From Methylophaga sp. (GTDB lineage Bacteria > Pseudomonadota > Gammaproteobacteria > Nitrosococcales > Methylophagaceae), in contig DRHW01000002.1 of assembly GCA_011053005.1 (NCBI GenBank), forward strand, positions 186,001 through 250,000: a stretch of 64,000 nt of DNA. Reading direction: 5' to 3'. The position numbers were made by a program, and so were the translations under genes. Positions 16,076 through 27,889 of the stretch are shown here, in pieces. Numbering within the stretch: the stretch's first letter is position 1; every line of letters starts with the position of its first letter. Below the pieces are notes generated by a model. The model was given only the letters and a program-made list of their open reading frames with translations. It had not been told where the DNA came from and did not search any database.

Positions 16076-17214
16076 ATGCCCATTTCCGTTAAGATAACTG
16101 AAAAAATTGCATCACATGCAATCACGAGGAAAATAGCATTCACCACACTTATTGTCGTGTATCGACCAATACTTTCAGTATTTTTTTCAACTTGAAATCC
16201 ACGAAAACAACTAATAATACCAATCAATAGTGCAAAAAATGGCGCTTTAATAAGGCCGATAACAACCTGCTTAACTTCCAACACATTTTGCAAACGATGA
16301 AAGAATTCTGAAAATGATAACTGTAAATGCACTTGGGAAATAACCATACCTGCAAAGATACCCACAATATCAGCCAGAAAAACCAGTAATGGTAAGGCAA
16401 TCATTAATGCCAAAATACGAGGTATAACTAAAAAATGATGTGGATGAAACCCCATAGTTCGCATCGCATCCATTTCTTCAGTAATCTTCATCACACCTAG
16501 TTGCGCGGTATAAGCCGAACCTGTTCGACCTGCCACAACAATCGCCGTAATCAATGGTGCTAATTCTCTTGTCAGAGAGATCCCTATCATTTCAACAATG
16601 AAAATGTTGGCACCAAACTTTTCTAGCTGAACCGCCCCTTGATAGGTAATGACGACACCAATTAAGAAACTAGTTACAACAATGATAGGTATGGCACGAA
16701 CACCCGACTCTTCGATATTTTTTACTATTGAACCATAGCGAATACTTAAGGGATGACGCAATGATTTAACAAAAACAGTAGTGGTTTCGCCAAAGAAAGT
16801 AAAAAACAATAATAATTCAGAAAAGAAATCGCTAGTTAATTTCCCTAATTTGTAAAAAGGGTTAGAGGGCGATTTTTGAGGTTGAACATCTGCTTGATCA
16901 ATATTCTCACGTAATAACTCGCTGAGCTGTCGGTTATTTTCTGTTTCACCTTCAACGGTAACCGTACAATTATTGGCAACTAATACATCATGATAATGTA
17001 AAAATAACATCATGCCAGCTGAATCTATTTCGCCAATATTGGCCACATCCCACTGAATAGTTTGCTGACTATAAGCGCTTAACATAGACGCTAATTTAGT
17101 AGCTAGATCATGAATGCCAGCAACAGTCCAATCACCGGTACTTGTTAATGTAACGCTATTTCCAGTGCTCTGACTCGTTGAGATATCAGCTTTGGTCGTT
17201 CCTATAGATGGCAC
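16072..17214 (-). CDS. MlaE-family permease with N-terminal STAS domain
   Basis: The 380 residues combine two modules usually made separately as MlaB and MlaE. Residues 1-105 are a STAS domain (WDVANIGEIDSAGMMLFLHYHD). Residues about 130-378 are an MlaE permease with five or six hydrophobic segments and the conserved ITAIVVAGRTGSAYTAQLG and EEMDAMRTMGFHPHHFLVIPR cytoplasmic segments. The start is GTG at 17214 with AAGGAAG about 9 bases upstream. It is the first gene of the operon. No MlaC-like shuttle follows, so this is the PqiC-lipoprotein type of lipid transporter and not the canonical mla operon. Confidence 0.88.
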   Translation of the reverse strand: MPSIGTTKADISTSQSTGNSVTLTSTGDWTVAGIHDLATKLASMLSAYSQQTIQWDVANIGEIDSAGMMLFLHYHDVLVANNCTVTVEGETENNRQLSELLRENIDQADVQPQKSPSNPFYKLGKLTSDFFSELLLFFTFFGETTTVFVKSLRHPLSIRYGSIVKNIEESGVRAIPIIVVTSFLIGVVITYQGAVQLEKFGANIFIVEMIGISLTRELAPLITAIVVAGRTGSAYTAQLGVMKITEEMDAMRTMGFHPHHFLVIPRILALMIALPLLVFLADIVGIFAGMVISQVHLQLSFSEFFHRLQNVLEVKQVVIGLIKAPFFALLIGIISCFRGFQVEKNTESIGRYTTISVVNAIFLVIACDAIFSVILTEMGI

Positions 17215-17442
17215 TTATTAACTTCCTTTATCACACCCAAAAACTGAACATACATGCTCGTCAAATCGTTTTTTATTAGTTGGTCGAACTTCAGCTTTTA
17301 AACAAAAACCACCTTCATCACGTTTGATAGTGAAGCCCAGTAACTATCCTAATGTATTTCGTATTTATTGTCTTGTTTAAGCTAAGTATTTTAAAACAAC
17401 GGTATTTAAAGTCCGAGCCACAATCATATAAAAATGACAGGC

Positions 17443-17491
17443 AAAAAAAAGTAACCATGTAACATTATAAAATCATAATGTTACTGGTTAC
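17443..17491 (-). terminator. intrinsic terminator of ppsA
   Basis: A long hairpin has arms 17451-17468 and 17475-17491 (GTAACC plus GTAACATTAT pairing with ATAATGTTAC plus GGTTAC, with one small internal mismatch) and a 6-base loop. On the minus strand the stem is followed by eight T residues (17450-17443). It lies 46 bases after the ppsA stop. The remaining 230 bases to the lipid-transport operon hold that operon's upstream region, where I see no gene. Confidence 0.88.
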
Positions 17492-17537
17492 CTTCTTTGG
17501 CATTCATTGCTGAATACCGTTTATGGCTAACGAGTGA

Positions 17538-19892
17538 TTAGTTAGCTAAATCTTGCCATGTAGAAATAACAGTATCTGGATTTAGCGAGATACTAGTAAT
17601 GCCTTTATCTAATAACCATTTTGCTAAATCAGGGTGATCAGATGGGCCTTGACCACAAATACCAACATATTTACCGGCATCTTTACAGGCTGTAATCGCC
17701 ATGTCTAATAATGCCAAAACAGCAGGATTACGTTCATCAAATGAACCAGCAACTAAAGATGAATCACGATCCAACCCTAATGTTAGCTGAGTCATATCAT
17801 TTGAGCCGATAGAAAAACCATCAAAATATTCTAAAAATTCTGAGGCTAAAACGGCATTAGAAGGTAACTCGCACATCATAATGATGCGCAATCCATTTTT
17901 ACCACGTTCAAGACCATTTTCTTTCATGATTTCAATAACAGAAGCTGCTTCTGCTGTTGTACGTACAAATGGAATCATCAGTTCAACATTGGTAAAGCCC
18001 ATGTCATCACGAACGCGTTTCATCGCTTTACATTCAAGTTCAAAACATTCTCTAAAGTCATCAGAAATATAACGAGCCGCCCCCCTGAACCCAATCATCG
18101 GATTTTCTTCATGAGGTTCAAAATCAGCACCACCAATCAGATTAGCATATTCGTTTGATTTAAAATCAGACATACGGACAATCACTTTTTTAGGACTAAA
18201 CGAAGCGGCGATTGTTGATACACCTTCAACGATTCGGCTGACATAAAATTCAACAGGATCACCATAGGCAGTTGTTCTTTCAGCAATTATTTTCTTAACA
18301 GCATCAGACATTTTATCGGCATTAAGTAATGCTTTAGGATGAATTCCGACCATGTTATTAATGATGAACTCTAAACGCGCTAAACCAACGCCATCATTTG
18401 GTAATTGAGCAAATGAAAATGCGCGATCTGGATTACCCACATTCATCATGATCTTAACTGGAATTTCTGGCATTTCGTTCATTTTACGAAGATTATAATC
18501 AAAATCTAACAAGCCTTCGTAGATATGACCTTCGTCACCTTCTGAACACGATACCGTTACATCAGAACCATCTACTAAAAGTTCAGTTGCATCGCCACAA
18601 CCTACAACGGCAGGAACGCCAAGTTCACGTGCAATGATCGCAGCATGACAAGTACGACCACCACGATTAGTGATAATAGCTGAAGAGATTTTCATGATCG
18701 GTTCCCAATCAGGATCCGTCATATCCGTCAGTAAAACATCGCCTTCTTCAAATTGATCCATTTGGTCTAGGCTAGTGAATAATCTAACGCGACCTTTACC
18801 AATTTTTTTACCAATTGAACGACCTACCGCTAATACATTGCTACGTTCTTTTAATACATATTCTTCAATAACATTTTGTTGTTGGCTTTGAACGGTTTCA
18901 GGACGTGCTTGAACGATGTAAATTTGATTATCGATACCATCTTTTGCCCATTCGATATCCATCGGTCGTTTGTAATGTTGTTCAATCGTAACGACTACTT
19001 TTGCCAAGGTTTCAATTTCATCATCTGTTAAAGAAAACAACACGCGTTGTTCCGCTTCAACATCTACTGTTTTAACAGGATTACCTGCTACGCCAGAATA
19101 GATCATTTTGATCGCTTTTTGACCTAATGTACGACGTAATACCGCTGGACGACCTGCAGCAAGTGTTTGTTTATGAACATAAAACTCATCAGGGTTAACC
19201 GCGCCCTGTACAACCATTTCACCAAGACCGTAACTACCAGTGATAAAGACCACATCTCGGAAACCACTTTCAGTATCTAAACTAAACGCAACACCAGAGC
19301 TTGCAATATCAGAACGAACCATCTTCTGAATACCAGCAGATAAAGCAACTTCATTATGATCAAAACCTTGATGCTCACGATATGAGATAGCGCGATCATT
19401 AAATAAAGAAGCAAATACTTCACGAATTGATTGTTTGATATTCGCTAGGCCAGATACATTCAAAAATGTTTCTTGTTGTCCAGCAAATGAAGCATCAGGT
19501 AAATCTTCAGCTGTTGCTGATGAACGCACTGCCCAAGTTGCTTCTGTACCATATTCTTTTTCTAATTTTCCATAAGCTTCATCAATCGCTTTTTCCATTG
19601 CTGCAGGAAACGGAACTTCATTTATCCAGCGACGAATATCACTACCTGTCGATTGTAAAGCCGCGATATCTGTAATATCTAACTTATGTAAACGTTCAGC
19701 AATTCTATCTTTCAATCCATCTTGAACAAGAAACTCGCGATATGCATCTGCAGTTGTTGCAAAACCACCAGGAACTGACACACCTAAAGGCGCCAGATTT
19801 TGTAACATCTCGCCTAATGAAGCATTTTTGCCACCGACTCTTGGAACATCTTCCATGCTCAACTGGTCTAATTCGACTACATACTCAATCAT
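17538..19892 (-). CDS. ppsA: phosphoenolpyruvate synthase
   Basis: PpsA converts pyruvate, ATP and water to phosphoenolpyruvate, AMP and phosphate, a gluconeogenic step. The 784 residues cover the N-terminal ATP-grasp domain ([32 protein letters not shown]), the swivelling phosphohistidine domain with catalytic His in [16 protein letters not shown], and the C-terminal PEP-binding barrel ([32 protein letters not shown]). It lies 61 bases after its regulator ppsR on the same strand and has a clear terminator. Confidence 0.96.
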   Translation of the reverse strand: MIEYVVELDQLSMEDVPRVGGKNASLGEMLQNLAPLGVSVPGGFATTADAYREFLVQDGLKDRIAERLHKLDITDIAALQSTGSDIRRWINEVPFPAAMEKAIDEAYGKLEKEYGTEATWAVRSSATAEDLPDASFAGQQETFLNVSGLANIKQSIREVFASLFNDRAISYREHQGFDHNEVALSAGIQKMVRSDIASSGVAFSLDTESGFRDVVFITGSYGLGEMVVQGAVNPDEFYVHKQTLAAGRPAVLRRTLGQKAIKMIYSGVAGNPVKTVDVEAEQRVLFSLTDDEIETLAKVVVTIEQHYKRPMDIEWAKDGIDNQIYIVQARPETVQSQQQNVIEEYVLKERSNVLAVGRSIGKKIGKGRVRLFTSLDQMDQFEEGDVLLTDMTDPDWEPIMKISSAIITNRGGRTCHAAIIARELGVPAVVGCGDATELLVDGSDVTVSCSEGDEGHIYEGLLDFDYNLRKMNEMPEIPVKIMMNVGNPDRAFSFAQLPNDGVGLARLEFIINNMVGIHPKALLNADKMSDAVKKIIAERTTAYGDPVEFYVSRIVEGVSTIAASFSPKKVIVRMSDFKSNEYANLIGGADFEPHEENPMIGFRGAARYISDDFRECFELECKAMKRVRDDMGFTNVELMIPFVRTTAEAASVIEIMKENGLERGKNGLRIIMMCELPSNAVLASEFLEYFDGFSIGSNDMTQLTLGLDRDSSLVAGSFDERNPAVLALLDMAITACKDAGKYVGICGQGPSDHPDLAKWLLDKGITSISLNPDTVISTWQDLAN

Positions 19893-19953
19893 TATTTAAA
19901 GTCCTCGTTTACATCAAGTTATTAATTTATATATATTTTAGTTCTAACCTTAG

Positions 19954-20817
19954 TTAGACATCTGTTTCTGCGATGCCAAACTTCATAGCTTGAACAACAT
20001 AAGTTGCAATTTCTTCGATAGACGTATCCGTTGTCTCAAATACCGGAATTTTTGCATGTTCAAACATTTCTTCTGAAATTCTTACTTCACGCTCACAAAC
20101 CTTTAGCGACGAATAATCACTATTTGGTCGACGCGCTCGCCTTATTTTACTTAAAGGCACTACCTTTATCGTCAGTGCAACAAGCTTATGCCTATGTTTT
20201 AATAAAAAATCCGGCAACACATTTTTATCTAAATCTTCTTCAGTCAAAGGATAGTTACTAACTTTGAGTGAGAAGTTCATTGCTAAATAGAGGCTAGTTG
20301 GTGTTTTACCGCAACGTGAAACGCCGACTAAAATCACATCCGCTTCATCGTATTGATCGTAACGCACGCCGTCATCATGTGATAATGAATAATCGATAGC
20401 ATCAAGTCGCTGCTGATAGCTTAGATTACCAGAAATCCCACTACTGCCCTGAAATTTTCCTTGTACATGAGATGAGGCCTCTCCGAATGCTTGTTCCATT
20501 GGATCTAAAAAAGCATTGAAGAGATTAATAATACAAGCTTCTGTACTTTTAAGAATACGCTGCCCATTTTCATCTACTAATGTGCTAAAAACGATAGGTT
20601 GCTTGCCTGACATTCTAAATGCGGTTTTAATTCTATTACTGGCAATCGTCGCCTTTTCTCGCGTATCAATAAAAGACAAGGTAACAATTTGATAACGTTG
20701 ATTAGGAAATTGAGCTAATAAAGTTTTGCCATAATGCGCCGCACTAAGGCCTGTCCTATCAGATACAAAAAAAACTGTACGTAATATTTCTTCTTCATTC
20801 AAACTGGAATCACTCAT
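19954..20817 (-). CDS. ppsR: PEP synthase regulatory protein (kinase/pyrophosphorylase)
   Basis: PpsR (DUF299) inactivates PpsA by ADP-dependent phosphorylation and restores it by phosphate-dependent dephosphorylation. The 287 residues from ATG 20817 include VFFVSDRTGLSAAHYGKTLLAQFP, the P-loop-like VGVSRCGKTPTSLYLA and YPLTEEDL. The frame is open 22 codons further upstream, but the family usually begins just before this domain, so I prefer the internal ATG. In E. coli ppsA and its regulator are divergent. Here regulator and target appear to share one transcript. Confidence 0.92.
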   Translation of the reverse strand: MSDSSLNEEEILRTVFFVSDRTGLSAAHYGKTLLAQFPNQRYQIVTLSFIDTREKATIASNRIKTAFRMSGKQPIVFSTLVDENGQRILKSTEACIINLFNAFLDPMEQAFGEASSHVQGKFQGSSGISGNLSYQQRLDAIDYSLSHDDGVRYDQYDEADVILVGVSRCGKTPTSLYLAMNFSLKVSNYPLTEEDLDKNVLPDFLLKHRHKLVALTIKVVPLSKIRRARRPNSDYSSLKVCEREVRISEEMFEHAKIPVFETTDTSIEEIATYVVQAMKFGIAETDV

Positions 20818-21201
20818 TTCCACACCTAAAAACACTAAAATTATGGCGGAATAACTCGATACTTTATGAGTTATTTCAGGCAATCTATGATAAATAATCC
20901 CCTCATCATACCCAGCATGAGACCACGATGCTATTTTTTATATTCGTGAAGATAAGCTAGCACATCATATCCCGTGTAATGTCTTCGTACTTTCCAACTT
21001 TATTATGCTTGAAAAATACTACTTTAAATGCATAATTTTAAGTAATTTATAAGCCGCAAGATACTTTCTTGATTGGCAAGTAAAGGATATCGAATTACAT
21101 ACTTATCTTTTATCTAGTAGCAATATATGCGACCAATAGTTTTTAACTTTGACGGTTTATTTTTCTGGTATCGCTCTATATTCCGAAATGTATTCACACT
21201 A
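20818..21201. other. intergenic region between parC and ppsR
   Basis: About 380 bases, A+T-rich. It must hold the ppsR-ppsA promoter and the 3' end of the parE-parC transcript. I see a weak AGCAT/ATGCT hairpin followed by a T-run near 20914-20939 on the plus strand, but no gene there to terminate, and no ORF or RNA gene that I would support. Confidence 0.35.
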
Positions 21202-23442
21202 TTATTCAGATAATTCAACATTCGTTACTTTTTGCAAACCACGAGGCAATTTACTACCACGTTTGCCTCGTTCGCCAGCATAATGCGCCAAATCAGTAGG
21301 TTTGAGAGTTAAATGTCGTTTGCCAGCATGAATGGTTAAGCTACGTTCCGTAGGAATCAATGTGACAGAATATAATGATTCTTGTTGGGCAATAAATCGC
21401 GCTTGAGGAATATTGATTAAACGCACACCTTTACCTTTATTCATCAAAGGCATTTCATTCGCTGAGAAGACTAATAAACGGCCATCGCCCGTCGTCACCG
21501 CAAGTCGATCCGTCTCCATATTATCCATCCATAATATCGGTAAGACTTCTGCACCTTTGGGTAAATTAAATAAGGTTTTACCCGCTTTGTTTTTAGCTAA
21601 TAGATTATCTAATGTCGTTACAAATCCATAACCTGCGGTATTGGATAACAATATTGTTGCTTCTAAATCACCGGCAATTACGGCGACAAATCGCGCTTCT
21701 GACGGGGTTTGGAATCGACCACTTAGCGGTTCACCCTGCCCGCGTGCTGAAGGCAAGCTATGAGCCAATACAGAGTAACTTCGCCCGGTCGAATCTAAGA
21801 ATATAATCTGTTGATTACTACGTGCCTTAACTGAGGACATATAACGATCGCCAGTGCGAAAATTGAGTGATGTAGGATCAACATCATGACCTTTAGCCGC
21901 GCGTACCCATCCACTTTCAGATAACACAATCGTTAAAGGTTCTGTAGGCAATAATTCGCTTTCACTTAACGCTTTTGCCAGTGTACGCTCCACAATGATT
22001 GAACGGCGATCATCACCAAATTTTTCAGCATCTGCAGTCAACTCTTTACGAATTAAATTCTTTAATTTAGTTTCTGAACCTAACAATAATTCTAGTGCTT
22101 TCTGTTCTTTGGTAAGTTCGTCGATCTCACCACGGATTTTCATTTCTTCCAGCTTGGCTAAATGGCGTAATTTCAACTCCAAAATAGCTTCTGCTTGACG
22201 CTCGCTAATACCAAACCGTTCCATCAATACCGGTTTAGGCTCGTCTTCGCTACGAATAATAGCGATGACTTCATCAATGTTGAGATAAGCAGTCAGCAAA
22301 CCTTCTAATACATGCAAACGATCAATGATTTTATTTAAGCGATATTGCAAGCGGCGACGTACAGTTTCAGTACGGTAGGTGAGCCATTCCACCAACAAAT
22401 CACGTAGATTTTTAACTTGTGGTCGACCATCTAAACCAATCATATTCATATTGACACGATGGCTACGCTCAAGATCCGTCGTGGCAAACAAATGTAACAT
22501 CAAGTCTTCAACATCAACACGGTTTGAACGCGGTACGATCATCAGTCTGACTGGATTTTCATGATCAGACTCATCACGTAAATCTGCCACCATCGGTAAT
22601 TTTTTATTATTCATTTGAGCAGCAATTTGCTCAATCACTTTGGCACCCGATACCTGATAAGGCAGCGCATTGATAATAATATTGCCGTCTTCTTTTACAT
22701 AACAAGCACGTTGGCGAACACTACCACGGCCTGTGGCATATATTTTCAATAAGTCTTCACGTGAAGAAATAATCTCGCCGCCCGTAGGGAAATCAGGACC
22801 TTGAATATGTTCCATCAATTCGTCGAGGTTTGCAGTCGGTTTTTTTAATAAAGCCAAACAGGCATTCACCACTTCACGTAAATTATGAGGTGGAATATCT
22901 GTCGCCATACCTACGGCAATACCACTACCACCATTCATTAGAATATTTGGTAATCGAGCTGGCAATAACGTTGGCTCATTCATTGTGCCATCGAAATTAG
23001 GTTGCCATTCGACCGTACCTTGGCCTAATTCGCTTAATAAAGTTTGGGCATAAGCCGTCAATTTTGATTCGGTATACCGCATCGCAGCAAATGATTTAGG
23101 ATCATCCATTGACCCCCAGTTACCCTGTCCATCTACTAATGGATGACGATAAGAAAACGGCTGCGCCATCAACACCATCGCTTCATAGCACGCCGAATCA
23201 CCATGCGGATGATATTTACCTAATACATCACCGACGGTACGGGCTGATTTTTTATGCTTCGATGTTGAACTTAAACCCAACTCCGACATGGCATAAATAA
23301 TACGGCGTTGAACGGGTTTCAAACCATCACCTACATGTGGCAACGCTCGATCCAAAATAACGTACATTGAGTAATCTAGGTAAGCCTTTTCGGTGAAATC
23401 GCGTACTGGTAATAGTTCTAAATCATCGATTAATGATGTCAT
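21202..23442 (-). CDS. parC: DNA topoisomerase IV subunit A
   Basis: ParC is the DNA cleavage and rejoining subunit of topoisomerase IV, which unlinks daughter chromosomes. The 746 residues from ATG 23442 contain [29 protein letters not shown], the quinolone-resistance region ([19 protein letters not shown]) and the active-site Tyr in [11 protein letters not shown] shortened beta-propeller C-terminal domain follows from about 500, as is usual for ParC compared with GyrA. Ser/Asp at the quinolone hot spot (HGDSACYE) is the sensitive type. The ORF could start 14 codons earlier, inside parE, but [16 protein letters not shown] is the normal N terminus. Confidence 0.95.
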   Translation of the reverse strand: MTSLIDDLELLPVRDFTEKAYLDYSMYVILDRALPHVGDGLKPVQRRIIYAMSELGLSSTSKHKKSARTVGDVLGKYHPHGDSACYEAMVLMAQPFSYRHPLVDGQGNWGSMDDPKSFAAMRYTESKLTAYAQTLLSELGQGTVEWQPNFDGTMNEPTLLPARLPNILMNGGSGIAVGMATDIPPHNLREVVNACLALLKKPTANLDELMEHIQGPDFPTGGEIISSREDLLKIYATGRGSVRQRACYVKEDGNIIINALPYQVSGAKVIEQIAAQMNNKKLPMVADLRDESDHENPVRLMIVPRSNRVDVEDLMLHLFATTDLERSHRVNMNMIGLDGRPQVKNLRDLLVEWLTYRTETVRRRLQYRLNKIIDRLHVLEGLLTAYLNIDEVIAIIRSEDEPKPVLMERFGISERQAEAILELKLRHLAKLEEMKIRGEIDELTKEQKALELLLGSETKLKNLIRKELTADAEKFGDDRRSIIVERTLAKALSESELLPTEPLTIVLSESGWVRAAKGHDVDPTSLNFRTGDRYMSSVKARSNQQIIFLDSTGRSYSVLAHSLPSARGQGEPLSGRFQTPSEARFVAVIAGDLEATILLSNTAGYGFVTTLDNLLAKNKAGKTLFNLPKGAEVLPILWMDNMETDRLAVTTGDGRLLVFSANEMPLMNKGKGVRLINIPQARFIAQQESLYSVTLIPTERSLTIHAGKRHLTLKPTDLAHYAGERGKRGSKLPRGLQKVTNVELSE

Positions 23443-23464
23443 CGTGAAGATCTCTTTATCATAT

Positions 23465-25369
<1,905 letters not shown>

Positions 25370-25441
25370 TTAATTATTTTGTACGAAGAGTATCAGGATA
25401 AAAGGTCATCATACAATAATGAAATCCATAAGTTCAGATCA

Positions 25442-25467
25442 CTCGCGATATCGCTCGATATCGCGAG
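25442..25467. promoter_or_regulatory. 26-bp palindrome upstream of parE
   Basis: A perfect inverted repeat has arms CTCGCGATATCG (25442-25453) and CGATATCGCGAG (25456-25467), separated by CT. It lies 85 bases upstream of the parE start and 114 bases beyond the ampD stop. It is G+C-richer than its surroundings. A T-rich stretch follows only on the plus strand, where there is no gene to terminate, so an operator or a structured RNA leader is as likely as a terminator. Confidence 0.45.
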
Positions 25468-25580
25468 GCTTTATTTGCTGTTTTTATTTATTAACGGCTA
25501 TTATCAACCAATATTTTTCAAGTAAACAATGTCTGTAATAACGGTGTTTGGAATACAATTAACCGCTAAGGACAATGATC

Positions 25581-26150
25581 TTATTTGTTTAATAAAGCAG
25601 ATAAATAATCCCAATCAAAATAAGGGCCTGGATCAGTTTTTCTATCTGGCGCAATATGTTGATGACCGATAATCGTTTTAGGCGTTATTTTGGGATATGT
25701 TCGAGATAAACATTGAATCACTTCAACTAATCCCATGTATTGTTGTTGTTCAAAATGTTGGTCGTCGCAGCCTTCTAATTCAATGCCTATAGTAAAGTCA
25801 TTACAACGTTCTCTACCGTTCCAACATGAAACGCCAGCATGCCAAGCTCGCTTGTCAAACGGCACATATTGAATGATTTCGCCATCACGTCGAATCAGCA
25901 CATGCGCCGACACTTTGATTTCTGCAATAGGCTCGAAATAAGGATGGGCAGTTGGATCTAATCTATTTAAAAAAAGATCATCAATCCAACCACCACCAAA
26001 ATCACCCGGCGGTAAACTAATATTATGGATAACAATACCACTTATATCATCACTTACTGGCCGGAGATCTTGATTAGGTGACGCACGATAAGTGATGCCT
26101 TTAAGTAAGTTATTTACGCAAACTAGTTGAGCGTGATGTTGTAATACCAT
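25581..26150 (-). CDS. ampD: 1,6-anhydro-N-acetylmuramyl-L-alanine amidase
   Basis: AmpD is the cytoplasmic zinc amidase that removes peptides from anhydro-muropeptides in cell-wall recycling and so lowers AmpC inducer levels. The 189 residues include GIVIHNISLPPGDFGGGWID (first zinc His), AWHAGVSCWNGRERCNDFTIGIELEG, and GHQHIAPDRKTDPGPYFDW (second His and Asp ligand). There is no signal peptide, as expected for AmpD. It is divergent from nadC, the usual neighbour in gammaproteobacteria. Confidence 0.95.
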   Translation of the reverse strand: MVLQHHAQLVCVNNLLKGITYRASPNQDLRPVSDDISGIVIHNISLPPGDFGGGWIDDLFLNRLDPTAHPYFEPIAEIKVSAHVLIRRDGEIIQYVPFDKRAWHAGVSCWNGRERCNDFTIGIELEGCDDQHFEQQQYMGLVEVIQCLSRTYPKITPKTIIGHQHIAPDRKTDPGPYFDWDYLSALLNK

Positions 26151-26329
26151 ATGACCTCTTTAATCGTTCAAACCGTTACGCAGACTAATTTACCATTATC
26201 GACAATAAGTTCGTACCTTCGGGATAAAAGGCTATTCCAAAAGACATCGATTAGGCAAAAAAGATAGAAAATTTTGCTGTCACCCGTTACCCTTAGCACC
26301 TTTAATATTTATTGAAAGGCGCTTTGCTG

Positions 26330-27172
26330 ATGACAATCGAAAACACCATACCGGATGAATTTATAATTGCTCAAGCCAAGTTAGCCTTGCTCGAAGATCT
26401 TGGAGCACAAGATTTAACTGCAGATTTGATCCCAATTAATACCTTAGCAAATGCATCGATAATGACACGTGAGAATGCCACGCTGTGCGGACAAGTATGG
26501 CTAGAAAATGTATTCAAACTGCTTGATCCTAACATCACTGTTAACTGGTTTTTTAATGATGGCGAACAGATGCAAGCAAATAATGTAATTTGCACCTTGC
26601 ATGGTCCGGCGAGAACCTTGCTTACTGGCGAACGAACCGCAATGAATTTTATCCAAACCCTTTCAGCTACTGCCACCTTAGCAAGACAATACACCGATCA
26701 AGTAACTGGCTTAGCGGTTCAAATACTAGATACCCGTAAAACGATTCCTGGTCTACGTACGGCGCAAAAATATGCAGTACGTTGTGGCGGTGGATATAAC
26801 CATCGTATGGGCTTGTATGATGGTATTTTAATCAAAGAAAACCATATCAATGCCGCGGGTTCGATTGCTGCTGCGGTAAACCAAGCACGACAATTACATC
26901 AAGGCATTGCCATTGAGGTAGAAGTTGAAAGCTTTGATGAATTAGAACAAGCCTTAATGGCACAGGCAGATATTATTTTGCTTGATAACTTTGATATTCC
27001 TGCCTTAATAAAAGCCGTTGACTTGAACCAAGGTAAAGCAAAATTAGAAGCATCAGGCGGCATCACATTAAACAATGTACGTGAGATTGCAGAAACGGGC
27101 GTTGACCGTATTTCAATTGGTGCTATTACCAAAGATATTCGCGCCATCGACTTATCGATGCGATTTATTTAA
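26330..27172 (+). CDS. nadC: nicotinate-nucleotide pyrophosphorylase (quinolinate phosphoribosyltransferase)
   Basis: NadC makes nicotinate mononucleotide from quinolinate and PRPP in de novo NAD synthesis. The 280 residues from ATG 26330 contain ALLEDLGAQDLTADLIP, LTGERTAMNFIQTLSATAT, ILDTRKTIPGLRTAQKYAVRCGGGYNHR (quinolinate binding), ILIKENHI and LEASGGITLNNVREIAETGVD. A TTG at 26312 is in frame and could also serve. AAAGG at 26314-26318 sits closer to the ATG choice. It is divergent from ampD and no nadA or nadB is nearby. Confidence 0.95.
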   Translation: MTIENTIPDEFIIAQAKLALLEDLGAQDLTADLIPINTLANASIMTRENATLCGQVWLENVFKLLDPNITVNWFFNDGEQMQANNVICTLHGPARTLLTGERTAMNFIQTLSATATLARQYTDQVTGLAVQILDTRKTIPGLRTAQKYAVRCGGGYNHRMGLYDGILIKENHINAAGSIAAAVNQARQLHQGIAIEVEVESFDELEQALMAQADIILLDNFDIPALIKAVDLNQGKAKLEASGGITLNNVREIAETGVDRISIGAITKDIRAIDLSMRFI

Positions 27173-27228
27173 TTTAAGTTGATATTTAGTTTTAACAATC
27201 TAAATTAACGCCAAGCTTCATTAAAAAG

Positions 27229-27254
27229 CCGTGATGTTATTACTAGCATCACGG
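27229..27254 (-). terminator. hairpin after the PepSY gene
   Basis: Arms CCGTGATG (27229-27236) and CATCACGG (27247-27254) flank a 10-base loop. On the minus strand the stem is followed by CTTTTTA, giving a modest intrinsic terminator 19 bases after the tandem-PepSY gene stop. It may also slow read-through from the convergent nadC. Confidence 0.65.
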
Positions 27255-27273
27255 TATGTTAAATCTATATTCT

Positions 27274-27783
27274 TTATTCCAAACCAACTTGCCAAAGCTC
27301 ACTATGCGCTTCTACGATGTCACCAGATGTTGCATCCACTTCAATTTTCATTTGTTGACCACCCATCGTCGTATCAATATCAAATTCATAAGTCGCTGCG
27401 CCGTTAGACTCAATTTCATACTCAACTTCAACGATTTCACCGGGGTAAACGGCTAATGCTGTTTTACGAGCTTCGGCTTCATTTACTTTTGCCTTCGATT
27501 TAAATAATGGATGATTTACATTATCGACTTCGCGCTCAATTTCAGAAATAACGACCCGATGGGCATCACATGATATATCCCAATCCGAACCATCTATGCC
27601 ACGAATATCAAACTCATAAACATGATCACTTTCTACGCTTATCATTTCGACTTTGACCACTTGCCCTGGTCTTTCAACTAAGGCTGCTGCCAAACATTTT
27701 TCAAAATAATGTGGTTTTTCTTCAGCCAATACACTATTAGACATAAGCATTAACACAGCAGACAGGATGACTATTTTTTTCAC
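27274..27783 (-). CDS. exported tandem PepSY-domain protein
   Basis: The 169 residues start with a clear signal peptide (residues 1-20, cleavage after SVLA). The mature protein contains two PepSY-like repeats: about 24-95 ([37 protein letters not shown]) and about 98-165 ([46 protein letters not shown]). Asp and Glu are abundant in both. Two Cys residues may form a disulphide in the first repeat. It lies about 107 bases after the TonB-dependent receptor gene on the same strand, though a terminator-like hairpin separates them. Small periplasmic tandem-PepSY proteins beside TonB receptors include a lanthanide-binding protein of a methylotroph, so metal binding is a reasonable but unproven guess. 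Confidence 0.8.
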   Translation of the reverse strand: MKKIVILSAVLMLMSNSVLAEEKPHYFEKCLAAALVERPGQVVKVEMISVESDHVYEFDIRGIDGSDWDISCDAHRVVISEIEREVDNVNHPLFKSKAKVNEAEARKTALAVYPGEIVEVEYEIESNGAATYEFDIDTTMGGQQMKIEVDATSGDIVEAHSELWQVGLE

Positions 27784-27824
27784 TCTTAATCTCCAAAATA
27801 TAGTTAATCACCATTTAGTAGCTA

Positions 27825-27865
27825 TAAAAAAACCCAAGTCACTGATAAACACAATGACTTGGGTT
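27825..27865 (-). terminator. intrinsic terminator of the TonB-dependent receptor gene
   Basis: Arms at 27831-27841 and 27855-27865 (AACCCAAGTCA pairing with TGACTTGGGTT) enclose a 13-base loop. On the minus strand the stem runs into a run of T residues (27832-27826). It lies 24 bases after the receptor stop and just before the PepSY gene, so it would reduce transcription from receptor into PepSY gene. Confidence 0.82.
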
Positions 27866-27889
27866 AGTTTTCAAGCTATTTTTAAATGA

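Noticed and set aside
20914-20939. AGCAT/ATGCT hairpin with a T-run on the plus strand
   Set aside because: Five-base stem only, and no plus-strand gene to terminate.
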